64,000 bases of DNA from Liolophura sinensis (lineage: Eukaryota > Mollusca > Polyplacophora > Chitonida > Chitonidae): positions 9,967,717 through 10,031,716 of the forward strand of contig NC_088305.1 of the NCBI RefSeq assembly GCF_032854445.1, written 5' to 3'. The notes under the pieces were generated by a model. That model was not told the DNA's origin, did not search any database, and was given only the letters and a program-made list of their open reading frames with translations. The translations under genes were made by a program, and so were the position numbers. The stretch's first letter is position 1; each line of letters starts with the position of its first letter. Shown piece by piece: positions 22,501 through 31,316 of this stretch.

Positions 22501-23237
22501 AACATCTCAAATGCGATCCAATCTGCTTTATCGAATTTCCACCTAGCTACACGTTCTAAAGAATTAGAAGTGATATGTTCTAGGATTATAGGAAAATGGT
22601 CACTACCACAAAGATCGTCATGCACCCTCCAAGAAAAATCTGGGAGAAGTGATGGATCTGTGATAGTGAGATCGATAGCAGAATAAGTGCCATTACCCGG
22701 ATGTAAATAGGTATTAGAACCATCATTGAAATAACACAGTTCATCGTTAGATAAGAAGTCTTCGACTATCTTGCCCTTATTATTTATGTTATTACTGCCC
22801 CATAGAGGGTTATGGGAATTAAAATCTCCCATAATAATAAACGGTTTAGGTAATTGTTCTGTAAGATTATGTAACTGAGAAGCTGACAGAGAAGTGTTTG
22901 GAGGTATATAAACGGAACATAATGTGATTGTTTTAGACAACGAAACACGGACGGCCACAGCCTGAAGCTCTGTATCCAGAGAAACAGGGCTGTGGATAAT
23001 ATTGTTATTTATGAATATTGAGGAGCCGCCTGCAGCTCGCTCTTCTTCATTTGAATAAGTAGTATATAAAGAATAATTTTTAAGATTTATTTTATCTTTG
23101 TCAGATGTCTTCAGGTGAGTCTCCTGAAGACAAAGGGCAATAGGATTTAGTAATTGAACTAGCTGTGTTATTTCAATAAAATTTACTTTAAGACCTCGAC
23201 AATTCCACTGTACAACTTCATCGCATATCGCCACCAT
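19539..23237 (-). CDS. LINE B ORF2 polyprotein: APE endonuclease, reverse transcriptase, RNase H (1232 aa)
   Basis: Carries out target-primed reverse transcription. APE endonuclease in about the first 225 residues (VVQWNCRGLK, LCLQETHLK, GDFNSHNPLWG, GSDHFPI). Reverse transcriptase in roughly residues 470-740, with FFDLEKAYDTTW (motif A), QGSILSPTLFS (motif B) and YVDDFLICYR (catalytic DD). RNase H at about 940-1070 with all four acidic residues in YTDGSK, SAEARAI, CTDSLS and VDREAK. A C-terminal Cys/His motif, CVGCNAQYGMKH, lies before the end. The start overlaps the end of ORF1 by 55 nt in another frame. No break was seen. Confidence 0.96.
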   Translation of the reverse strand: MVAICDEVVQWNCRGLKVNFIEITQLVQLLNPIALCLQETHLKTSDKDKINLKNYSLYTTYSNEEERAAGGSSIFINNNIIHSPVSLDTELQAVAVRVSLSKTITLCSVYIPPNTSLSASQLHNLTEQLPKPFIIMGDFNSHNPLWGSNNINNKGKIVEDFLSNDELCYFNDGSNTYLHPGNGTYSAIDLTITDPSLLPDFSWRVHDDLCGSDHFPIILEHITSNSLERVARWKFDKADWIAFEMFCEADITPENLNAAEDPLLKFNELILTAADRTIPKTSTNPKSKSKPWYDDDCRKAIKDRKKAERRFNHCPDNNNLNQVRIFGAKARRLIKSKRRTCWRNFVSGITSKTPMRKVWNMVQKLKGKNNKAKIQHLKDGDTLLTSPSEIANKLAETISQKSSSENYTSEFRRIKIHKEKIKLPFSSKSLEDYNRRFSIEELKTSLKKAHDTACGPDNIYYKLLNHLPSEPLETLLDLLNDIWQTGNFPPTWREACIIPVPKPGKDHTDPNNYRPIALTSCVCKTMERMVNDRLVWFLETNKLLSNIQCGFRQGRSTLDHLVRFETFIRDGFINNEHVVSIFFDLEKAYDTTWKYGILKDLSDMGLKGRLPSFISEFLSDRQFKVRVGPTLSDSHEQEMGVPQGSILSPTLFSIKINSLAKTLTSGTEGSLYVDDFLICYRAKNMNNIERQLQLCLNKIEKWAVANGFRFSTSKTVGMHFCNKRKLHLDPELKFCGEPVKIVGENKFLGVIFDKKLSFIPHIKMLKAKCTKALDIIKVVSSTDWGADRSVLLNLYRSLVRSKLDYGSIIYGSARKSYIKMLDPVHHQGLRLSLGAFRTSPVESLYVEANEPSLHLRRIKLCLQYTTKLKAHPTNPAYDCVFNPLHVDKYNKCPKKIPSFGLRVRDHVVGAGIELENIAPVSFPESPPWLLPQPKLIFDLRKHNKRNTNPLIIQQSFSEIKANYPDYKFIYTDGSKDGEKVAAAAVLEQRVTSLRLPSSSSIFSAEARAILLALSYVSAGHAQRAVICTDSLSCLLAIQNNKFKNPSILDILAVHKNLIKRGKNIVFCWIPSHIGIHGNTVVDREAKAALNKPISKMKICYTDFRYHILKYIRRLWQDEWDLQIHNKLHAIHPVIGNNSYTLNRSRRDQVVLTRCRIGHSRLTHNFILDGSSAPECVGCNAQYGMKHFLVDCVDFAHIRQRFYTVSSIFDLFDSVAGDTVINYLKHIGLYHKI

Positions 23238-24604
23238 GGAGGGAGACGCACCGGAGATCTCTCTCTGTGCTTGGACCGCGGGCGACCCCTTCGTGGAGAC
23301 CGGCTGTCAGATCTCCCCGGCGCGGGTGATATATCCATCACCTCCGCATCTGATGCCGAAGGACCAACGTCCTCCAACGATCCAAACTTATTAAAAGTTT
23401 GTACAGGATCCCTAGTGGCCTTAGAGGGACGCTCTGTCGGGCCACTAGGTTTATCAGTTGTTTGGTTATTATTATTTTGAGATTTGTTTTTGGATTTGTT
23501 TTTGTCATTATTTTTAGAGGAATTGGGCTCAGCTGGTTTACCAGGATGCTCTGTATTGTTTACTGTTTTTATTTGGTGTGTTGAAGTAGTCTGAGTTGAG
23601 GAAGAATTTAACGAGGGTTGAGACGAAATTTGCAAAGAAACATAACTAGGTTTGTCGTTTCCAATGGGCCAAGTCCAAGAGGTTTGAGTAGCAACAGTTG
23701 CTACTCGCTTGACCACATTGGCAAACGAAGTCTGTGGAGAAGTATTACTAAGTGAGGCTAATTTCCGGGCTTCCTGATATGATATGTTGTTTTTAATTTT
23801 CAGGTTGATAATTTGTTTTTCCTTCACGAAAAGCGGACAATCCCTTGATGAAGCCATGTGATCACCACTGCAGTTGCAACACTTAACTGTGTTGCTGCAG
23901 CCGAAACCATCATGCCCTTCACTGCCGCATCTGAAGCAAATGAGTTTGTTCTTACATTGTCCCTTGCCATGACCAAATCGTTGGCAAATAAAACAACGTA
24001 TAGGATTTGGGATATATAAATCCACATTAACCCTATAGGGGCCAACGTAAATATGCGACGGAAGGGAGGTAGTGTTAAATGTTAGCAGATAAGTATTAAG
24101 TTTAAGGATGTTACCAGATTTCTTCGTAACGAAGCGTTTTACTCTGATAACACCCTGTGAATTTAGTTCTTCGCAGATTTCTTCCTCAGTTAGGTCAGCT
24201 ATATCACCATCCCTGTCACTAGTGATTCCCTGACAGCTGTTCAGGGAATGGTGAGGGGAGGTGAAAACAGATATATCAGATATTTTATTTAAGTTAAGTA
24301 AATTTTTTGATTGTTGTTGCCGGAAACATTCAATGAGAATGTCTCCGGATCTCAGTTTTTTAACATTTTTAAGAGTTCCAGCTGCACCCTGGAGAGCCCT
24401 TTGCAACAGAAACGGATGAATTTTTGAAGCCGGCTTTTGTTCACTCTTAGTTGAGAGAACAATGAAAGCCGGCCAACTGTTCTGTTCATTATCAAGCGAG
24501 TCTGATAACTTCCTCTTTTTATCAGCACTTAAAGACAAAGTCGGCTGAGAGGAAGACCGGTTACATACATTTGAAGCATTTAAAGAAAGTTTTGAAGAAG
24601 ACAT
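23183..24604 (-). CDS. LINE B ORF1, zinc-knuckle protein (473 aa)
   Basis: The N-terminal half is RRM-like and basic, followed by three Cys/His knuckles: CFICQRFGHGKGQC, CFRCGSEGHDGFGC and CCNCSGDHMASSRDC. The C-terminal third is rich in Ser, Thr, Asn and Lys, with an Arg/Ser-rich end (GRSDSRSPRRGRPRSKH). It lacks the TAA that ends copy C's ORF1, so it runs on into ORF2 and overlaps its start. Confidence 0.93.
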   Translation of the reverse strand: MSSSKLSLNASNVCNRSSSQPTLSLSADKKRKLSDSLDNEQNSWPAFIVLSTKSEQKPASKIHPFLLQRALQGAAGTLKNVKKLRSGDILIECFRQQQSKNLLNLNKISDISVFTSPHHSLNSCQGITSDRDGDIADLTEEEICEELNSQGVIRVKRFVTKKSGNILKLNTYLLTFNTTSLPSHIYVGPYRVNVDLYIPNPIRCFICQRFGHGKGQCKNKLICFRCGSEGHDGFGCSNTVKCCNCSGDHMASSRDCPLFVKEKQIINLKIKNNISYQEARKLASLSNTSPQTSFANVVKRVATVATQTSWTWPIGNDKPSYVSLQISSQPSLNSSSTQTTSTHQIKTVNNTEHPGKPAEPNSSKNNDKNKSKNKSQNNNNQTTDKPSGPTERPSKATRDPVQTFNKFGSLEDVGPSASDAEVMDISPAPGRSDSRSPRRGRPRSKHRERSPVRLPPWWRYAMKLYSGIVEVLK

Positions 24605-25207
24605 GGCATATATTTGTAAATTTCACCCCATATGTTCCCCACCCACCACGGAGTGCCAACAAGGGCGATGCCTGAACCTGGGAATACCCAGCAGGAAAGA
24701 CACCAAGGATTCCATATGAGGTATACTCGAACAGATTGATTTATACCAAAGGTTAAATTCAATCTACTCGATTGACCCATGAGCCACCGCCTCAAAACGT
24801 AGTCCCGCAAACGATATTTCAGAAATAAAATTTGTTCGCTAAATGATGTGCTGTTATTGAAGCAATTGGGACAACGCAGAGGCAAGACATGACCAAGCCG
24901 ATTGATCGGACCGGGCCCATCCGACCTCCCGTCTCTCTCCAAGTAAGGGCCAAAGTGGCGTGTTGGGCGTGAGGATCTCGCAAGACCAACCCACCCTCAG
25001 CCACCAGGATCCCGTCCTCGTAGATTACGGGTCGCAACCCACGGCAAACAGGTCGCTCCCCGGTTGCCTCTCACACAACCGGGAAGATGTGAGACTATTA
25101 TATTCACCGGGCTCACACAGGAGAGCTCTAGGTTAGTCGACTTTTACGACAAGCTTGCCTAGAGGGCTGAGGTCCTATTCTTATCACCCCGGAAACCCCA
25201 CGGGGGC
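24605..25207 (-). other. LINE B 5' UTR with a conserved upstream ORF
   Basis: No main gene. A short minus-strand ORF at 24819-25037 (72 aa, MRPVIYEDGILVAEGG...) has counterparts in the same UTR position of A1 (17088-17270), A2 (18051-18308) and C (36590-36808). The segment probably also holds the internal promoter. Whether the ORF is translated is unknown; conservation of the UTR DNA alone could explain it. Confidence 0.5.
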
Positions 25208-25418
25208 TAACTAACTTGAAAATAACGATGGAGCATTTTCCGAAATATGGTGACAAGCACGACGACCCTATTGCGTTTGTGTGTGTTGAAGCCCGTCTTT
25301 AGCTACGGGTACAGTATAATGAGCTCTGAATTTTTACAGCTGAGTAATCAGCTTTGCGCAGTGGCGGTACCATAGCCAATGAGGAAAATCCGAGGCGTGG
25401 TTATTGCTAGTTGAAAAC
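25208..25418 (+). repeat. U4 snRNA array block 4 (5' part of gene 19)
   Basis: In phase with the array (582 bp from gene 18 to gene 19 with LINE B removed). It contains the end of the spacer, the promoter block (with TTACAGC for TTACGGC) and nt 1-69 of U4 gene 19. Confidence 0.95.
25402..25418 (+). repeat. Target-site duplication of LINE E (left copy), U4 nt 53-69
   Basis: tattgctagttgaaaac here and at 30675-30691, a 17/17 match. It lies in the most conserved stretch of U4, including U4/U6 stem I. Confidence 0.95.
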
Positions 25419-25566
25419 CGGGTTTCTCATACTCCTGCGTAAAAGTGTTTTTTGTGATTGATTACTTTGAGAGGAGAAACCTTTACACCTGCGTTTTATT
25501 CCCGCGGGTGTCAACCTCCGGGTTGGACAGCCTGTGGGGGAAAAACAGACTTCTTGCTTGCAGAAA

Positions 25567-26655
25567 ATGTTGCACGGAGAGCGGCTGCGCCGCACCGTTC
25601 GGGTTGCAATAAAAGGAGACTATGCGGAACAGCTTGATGTTGCGAAGAAGTTTTGTCAGTTTTTTCCTCGAGGAGTGGTTGTTGCCTTTGGTGTTCTTCG
25701 AGGAGCTCGTCAGTACTTTGCAGCTTTCCAATCCGTAGCGTAAACAGATCGTGTTGTACAACAGAGTGAACTGGATTGTGGTGACTACAGCTTTGTGGTG
25801 GAGCCTTTTGACAAAAGGCGGGTAGAGGTTCGTCTGCACTGGGTTCCCTACTTTGTTAGTGACGACTCCATTGCTGCCGAATTTAAGAAGTTCGGCAAAG
25901 TCACTCAAGTAAAGTCAGCCATAAGAGCTGATCTGGATGTGGTCAGTGACATTCGTCATGTAAACTTGCAAATGCCTCACACCAACTTTGACAAAATCCC
26001 CTACACCATGACCCTCGAGGGGTGTCCCATTCTTGTAACTGTGCGTGGGCGGGCACCGAAGTGCTTGAAATGTGGGGGGATTGGGCATATCCGGAAACAG
26101 TGCCGTATCTCTCACTGTGGCAAATGCCATCGGTTTCACCTGCCTTCAGCTGAGTGTCCACAGCCCACTTGGTCGGATAGGTTGAAAGCTACCGCGCGTC
26201 ATGTGGCAGAACTACCCGCTAAGCGTGTTTCCCCGGTGCCTTCCGTCGTTGCGGATGACGATCTGGACATGGATTTACGGGTAGGCGAGGGAGAGTGTCT
26301 GGAGGAGTCAGTGGTTGATGCAGTCCCTGAAAAGTCCGCTGTAGCGGATGCCCTTCCTGAACGGTCTGCTGGCCTGAATGACCCGGAGCAGTCTACGGTT
26401 CCGGAAACCATCAGTTTCGAAGGCAAATCGCCGGCAACAGTAAAACGGATAGTGGCAGAAATAAGGGACGATGGGTCTGAGATCAGCGCAGCCAGCCCTG
26501 CCTGGTCCACTTCGTCGGTGTATGGGCCGAGTCCCAAACGGGATCGTCATCCCGACGGGTTGGAGGGTCAGGGAGCAAAGAATGCCGGACTTGAGAAGGA
26601 CATTGATGACCATATGGAACTTTCGGACGCCGTGGACATGTTTCAATCATCGTGA
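25567..26655 (+). pseudogene. LINE E ORF1 (zinc-knuckle protein) with one in-frame stop
   Basis: A 362-residue frame from MLHGERLRRTV to DMFQSS. An RRM-like N-terminal region (RRVEVRLHWVPYFVSDDSI...FGKVTQVKSAI) is followed by the knuckle CLKCGGIGHIRKQC and a second Cys/His cluster CGKCHRFHLPSAEC, then an acidic Ser/Pro-rich tail. TAA at 25741-25743 interrupts it where the copy at 60004 has GAA. ORF2 starts 225 nt after the stop. Confidence 0.88.
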
Positions 26656-26880
26656 TGTTGGTGAGTGGCTCCGAATGTGAACAATTGCTATGCCCAGTGG
26701 ATTACGTTTACGAAAGTGATTTCAGCCAAATGACCTGTGGACAACATACTTTATTTTGCCTTATGGACCATTCTCTCGAACTGAGCTTTTCACTGATGCC
26801 AGGTATGTCCATAGCCCTTTGGGGTGTTTTTTCTGAAAATAGATATTGTAATTTGTAATAGTTAAATTTATTTTGCAATT

Positions 26881-29800
26881 ATGGATTTATCATTCCATAC
26901 ACTTAACTGCAATGGTTTGCAGTCTGTAAGCAAACAGTCTGATTTTTTAATGTCATGCAAGCTTCTAAATCTTGATGTAATTTTTTTACAAGAAACACAT
27001 TTTTCTTCGGATAACGACTTTGACAAGTTCTTAGTTAACTGGGGAGGGGAAGGTGTTTTAGTCAAGGGCCACCAAATTCTTGTGGGGTGGCTATTTTATT
27101 TCGGCCGGGGTTAGCTCTTAGTATAGAAAAGGTATTTAGAGATACTGAGGGTAGATACATATATTGTGACTGTTTAATTAGCAACCATCAATTTAGACTC
27201 TTTAGTGTGTATGCGCCAAACAAGGACAGTTGTAGGAAGAAATTTTTAGAGTTATTGTCAGATGTTTTGGGGACGGGTCGTAGTATTGTTTTGGCTGGGG
27301 ATTGTAATTGCGTCTTCAATCTAGACCTAGATTAGAAAGGTGGAAGTGTACATCGGGGGTTAGTGGGATCGGAAATACTTAAAAACTTGTGTAATAACTT
27401 TAGTTTACTTGATACTTACCGTCGTGTTTACCCTAATGTTCCGGCCACGACCTGGTCCAGCGCTGGTGTATCATGTTTGTTAGATCGTATTTTCCTTTCT
27501 TCTTCTCTGGTAAACAATGTGTCTTCTGTATCCATTTCTCCGGTTTCTTTTCCCGATCACTGTTTTGTGAATTTACAATTGAGCAACTTACCTTCTGTCA
27601 ATCTGGGACCCGGATATTGGCACTGTAATGTTTCTGTACTAAATGACCCTGCTTTGATTTCGGACATGCAAGATTTGTATAGCGTACTCCAAGCTACTGC
27701 AGATTTCTCACCTTCTTGGTGGGAAGAGTGTAAAAGCGAGTTCAAGAAGCTGATCATTTTTCATAATGTGCGGCTCGCCCGTGAGAGATCTGCCGAAGTA
27801 AAGATATTACGTGAAAAAATTTGATCCCTCTATCTTTCCGATGTTAATTCTCCCTTACTTCCCGATCTCAAAAATCAAGTAAGTGCCATTTTAGAGGCCT
27901 ATCGTCAAGGCACCAAAATCCGGGCAAAGGTAAAAGATTTTAATCACGATGACAAAGCTTCCAGTTATTTTTTTTAACAAAGTTAAATCGCGAGCTGGTA
28001 AAAAGCATATTACTTCCCTGACAGTAAACAACAATTCTGTTGTGGACACTGAGGAAATTATTAAGGAAACAAAGAATTATTATTCCGAGTTATTTTCTTC
28101 TGAACCTGTGTCTGATACCAATGTTAATTTTTTCCTATCCGATTTGCCCAAGTTAAACAGTGTTGAGAGAAAGTCCTTAGAGGTCCTATAGATGAGGTAC
28201 GTTCGGCAGTAAACGCCATGAACAATTATAGTTCACCTGGTTCGGACGGACTTCCTAAGGAGTTTTATGCCTCCTTTTTAGACTTGTTTGGTCTTGACTT
28301 TGTAAACTTTGTCAATAACTGCTTTCAAAACAAATCCCTTAGTTCATCTCATTTGTTATCTTACATTACTTTAATTTGTAAAGATAAGGATCGCGCAGAT
28401 AACCTTAAGTTTTGGCGTCCTATTTCTCTATTAAATGTTGATTATAAGATTATTTCCAAAGTGTTGTGTAATAGGTTACTTAATGTTCTATCGTTAATTA
28501 TTCATTTGGATCAAACCTGTTCTGTTCCCGGCAGAGCAATCACAGATAATGTTCATTTATTGCGTTCTATTATAGATTATCTCAACCAAAAACATATGGG
28601 TGGTATTTTTCTTTCTATAGATAACGAAAAAGCATTTGATAGGGTTAATCATGATTATTTGTTTAAGGTACTCGAGGCATTTAATTTTGGTCCTCAGTTC
28701 ATTTCATGGATTAAGCTTTTGTATAATGGCGCTACAGCATCTGTATTAGTTAACGGCTTTATATCTCCCGACTTTCCTTTGTCAAGAGGAGTTCATCAGG
28801 GGTGTCCTTTAAGCCCGCTATTGTATGTGCTATCTTTAGAACCTCTGTTAAACAAGATACATTCTTCGGATGATATTCATGGTGTTAAATTACCAGGTTG
28901 CAAGCATTATGTAAAGTTATCTGCCTTCGCTGATGATGTGTCGTGTACCGTTACCTCACGATTATCAGTTGTTAAAATTTTAAATCTTTGTAAATTATTT
29001 GAAAGTGCTTCTGGGTCAAAAGTCAACATGTTAAAAACTAAAGCATTATGGGTTGGGTTATGGACAAATTGTACCGATACACCTTTCGGCATAAGGTGGA
29101 TAAATAATGTGCATAAATTTTGGGGGGTTTATCTTGGGTCGGATGGTGTAGAAGGTGTTTATGAGGAAAACTGGGGCGGTACTTTTAAGAAACTATCCAA
29201 GATACTTAATTTATGGAAAATGAGAGATTTGTCATTTAGAGGTAAAGCCGTTTTACTTCACAGTTTGGCACTTAGTAAGCTGTGGTATGTGGCTAACTTA
29301 GTTCCCATAAGTAATGCGTATATAAAACAGTTTGAGCAGTTAGAGTTTTCGTTTTTTTCGGAAGGACATGAACTTGTTAAGCGGGAGGTACTATATCGGC
29401 CAGTCTCGTTGGGAGGTTATAAACTTGTTTGTATTAGGGCAAAAATTAAAGCCTTATACTTAATGCATATCAAACGACTAGTTACTTTGTATGAATCAGC
29501 TGATTGCCCTAGGTGGATATACTTTGCTGTGTACTGGATAGGGTTGGATGTCCGGCGGCTTTGTCCGTCCATGGCGTCCAATCTGATTCCTCCTTTTCCC
29601 CATTATTTTACCGACAGATGTTGTTAGCTTTTAAAGATTTTTCTTCCCAACATCCAGATGTGAACATACTTAACTGCTATGTGTATAATACAATAGTTAA
29701 GGCCATAGCTGTACCTAACAAGATATATCGCATGTTCGTCTACATAGACTTTTCCATTGTTTGGAAAACCATTAGCTGTGACATTTTAGCTAACAATGTT

Positions 29801-30310
29801 CGAGATTTTTTATACAAATGCGTAAATCAGATTCTGTACACCAATGTTTTTTTACAACGCATATGTAGCTGGCCACGTCCTATTAAGTGTCCCTTTTGTT
29901 CTGTAGGCCGAGAAGATTTAAATCACTTGTTTTTCTTTTGTCCTTCGGTTCGGCCTTTGTGGCGTGGTCTAGAAGCTTTGTTCTTTGATATTACATCCCA
30001 AAGGGTGTTTATTACTTGCAAAATGGTATCCTTTTTTCTTTTCGTTCAACATCCTAACAGATATGTCAACCGACTACTTATTTATTTACTTGCTGAACTC
30101 AAGTGGACGATATGGAAAACAAGAAACTCCTGTAAATACCAACGACAGCTTTGTTCTTCCCGATCGATTATAAATATGTTTTTTGCATCCATTAGATACA
30201 GAATTCGTCTAGATTTTCGTAGGTTGTCTCGTAAAGTTTTTGTTTCTCAATGGTGCATCGGGAATGTTCTGTGCAGAATGGATGGACAAACACTAGTGAT
30301 AAATTACTAA
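26881..30310 (+). pseudogene. LINE E ORF2 (endonuclease-RT), several frameshifts and stops
   Basis: An APE endonuclease part (LSFHTLNCNGLQ, IFLQETHF, SVYAPNKDSC, LAGDCNCVF, FPDHCFVN), then a reverse transcriptase (SPGSDGLPKEFY, FWRPISLLNVDYK, SIDNEKAFDRVNH, GVHQGCPLSPLLYVL, LSAFADDVSC) and a zf-RVT-like end (CPFCSVGREDLNHLFFFC). Disruptions: frame change near 27080, TAG at 27333, TGA at 27822, frame change before 27949, stop at 28189 with a frame change before 28218, and a frame change near 29510-29620. The RT core 28218-29627 is one open stretch. Confidence 0.9.
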
Positions 30311-30674
30311 TTCTTGGCTCTTGCGCTGCTTCTCTTATATGTACTTACCTTATTGGGCAGAAGGTCGTCCTAGTATATCATGTAGTAGTTTTATACTTAC
30401 TCTTAACAGATATTCCTTGATATTCATATTGTTTACCTGGTAACAAACCCTACTGACTGTGTCAGTCTCTTGGTGGCCTTTCTTTTCCTTTAACCTGTTT
30501 GGTAACCTGAAATGAAAAATTAATACTTTGTACAAATCTGTACAAAAGTGTACGATAAAGAACTATATCTGTATATTGATGTATCCATAGAGATACTTTT
30601 AATCCATATACATTTTATCTATACTTCATTTAAATTCATGGGAATAAAGTTTTACTCAAGATAAAAAAAAAAAA

Positions 30675-31075
30675 TATTGCTAGTTGAAAACTATTCCCAA
30701 TACCCCGCGCTGGCGGTCTGAAATACCATCGCCGGTCGCTATTTTTAGATGTTCTTACTGTAGCAACATTTCTTTAACTTAAAAATAGAAACACAAACAT
30801 CTTGTCCTCAGTGCAAGCTGAATGTCATCTATTTGTGGGAAGCATGTCATTTGGGCCATTCAAAAAAACACCTTCCGCAAGACAAGCACATACGCAGCAA
30901 ATGCAAATAAGTTACCAAATTTCGTACAGATGTTGTTAGTAAATGTATAGTCAGAGCATTGTAAAAACTTACATATAGTACACCTCCTGGGGCATGGGGA
31001 ATTTTTTTCGAGGAAATGTTATCAGGTCTTTTAAAGAAAACTGACGAAATTTTCCTATAACCTAACTAGCTTGAA
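30675..31075 (+). repeat. U4 snRNA array block 5 (3' part of gene 19 and spacer)
   Basis: It begins with the right target duplication of LINE E, then U4 nt 70-143, the 3' box region, the octamer region (gcaaatgcaaataag) and spacer up to the LINE C site. This unit shares the variants ATGTTCTTACTG and TTTCTTTAACTT with gene 20. Confidence 0.95.
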
Positions 31076-31316
31076 TGAATGAATGATTATGGCTTAACGC
31101 CACATCGGCAATATTTCAGCCATATCGTGGCGAGAACAAGGTGAAAAATGCGAGACGGTTAAGGTTTTCGATATGATATGAACACCAAAAGTAAAACAAA
31201 AAGTACAGACGTGATTAAAATCGTATAAAAGAAATTAAGATTTAAAACTCGAAAACCAGGGTTATAGTATATATATTTATACAACTGTTTATCTTTAAAT
31301 ATTTGACAATTAAAAT

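Larger units (their letters stand above)
19303..25207 (-). mobile_element. I/Nimb-type non-LTR retrotransposon B, apparently intact
   Basis: A full-length minus-strand LINE of 5.9 kb with a 13-bp target duplication, taactaacttgaa, at 19290-19302 and 25208-25220. Both ORFs are open. The 3' end (left) is tgaatgaatga, followed by a conserved terminal segment matching cgccacatcggcaatatttc; the 5' end is GCCCCCGTGGGG. It sits at the homologous spacer position to copy C. Openness of both ORFs and a clean duplication suggest a fairly recent, possibly competent copy. Confidence 0.95.
25419..30674 (+). mobile_element. Tx1-type LINE E inserted inside a U4 snRNA gene
   Basis: A 5256-bp non-LTR retrotransposon in the same orientation as U4, with two ORFs and a 3' end of gataaaaaaaaaaaa. 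The RT signatures DQTCSVPGR, DNEKAFDRV and GCPLSPLLYVL, with no RNase H and a CCHC-type zf-RVT motif at the C-terminus, place it in the Tx1/L1 group. Several members of that group have strict targets in snRNA, 5S or microsatellite DNA. A second copy at 59854 is inserted after the same U4 nucleotide. This copy's ORFs are damaged. Confidence 0.94.
25350..30765 (+). pseudogene. U4 snRNA gene 19, split by Tx1-type LINE E
   Basis: U4 nt 1-69 lie at 25350-25418 and nt 70-143 at 30692-30765. The 17-bp target duplication (nt 53-69) is repeated at 30675-30691. The 3' part has TGAAATACCATCG for TGAAATACGATCG and a weakened terminal hairpin (GTTCTTACTGTAGCA). The gene cannot make U4 while the 5.3 kb insert is present. 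Confidence 0.95.

Noticed and set aside
25419-30674. E and E2 as one insertion copied by array duplication
   Set aside because: Not fully excluded, but flanking spacers differ more than the elements and the surrounding gene variants differ (gene 21 starts ACCTTT). Separate insertion is preferred.
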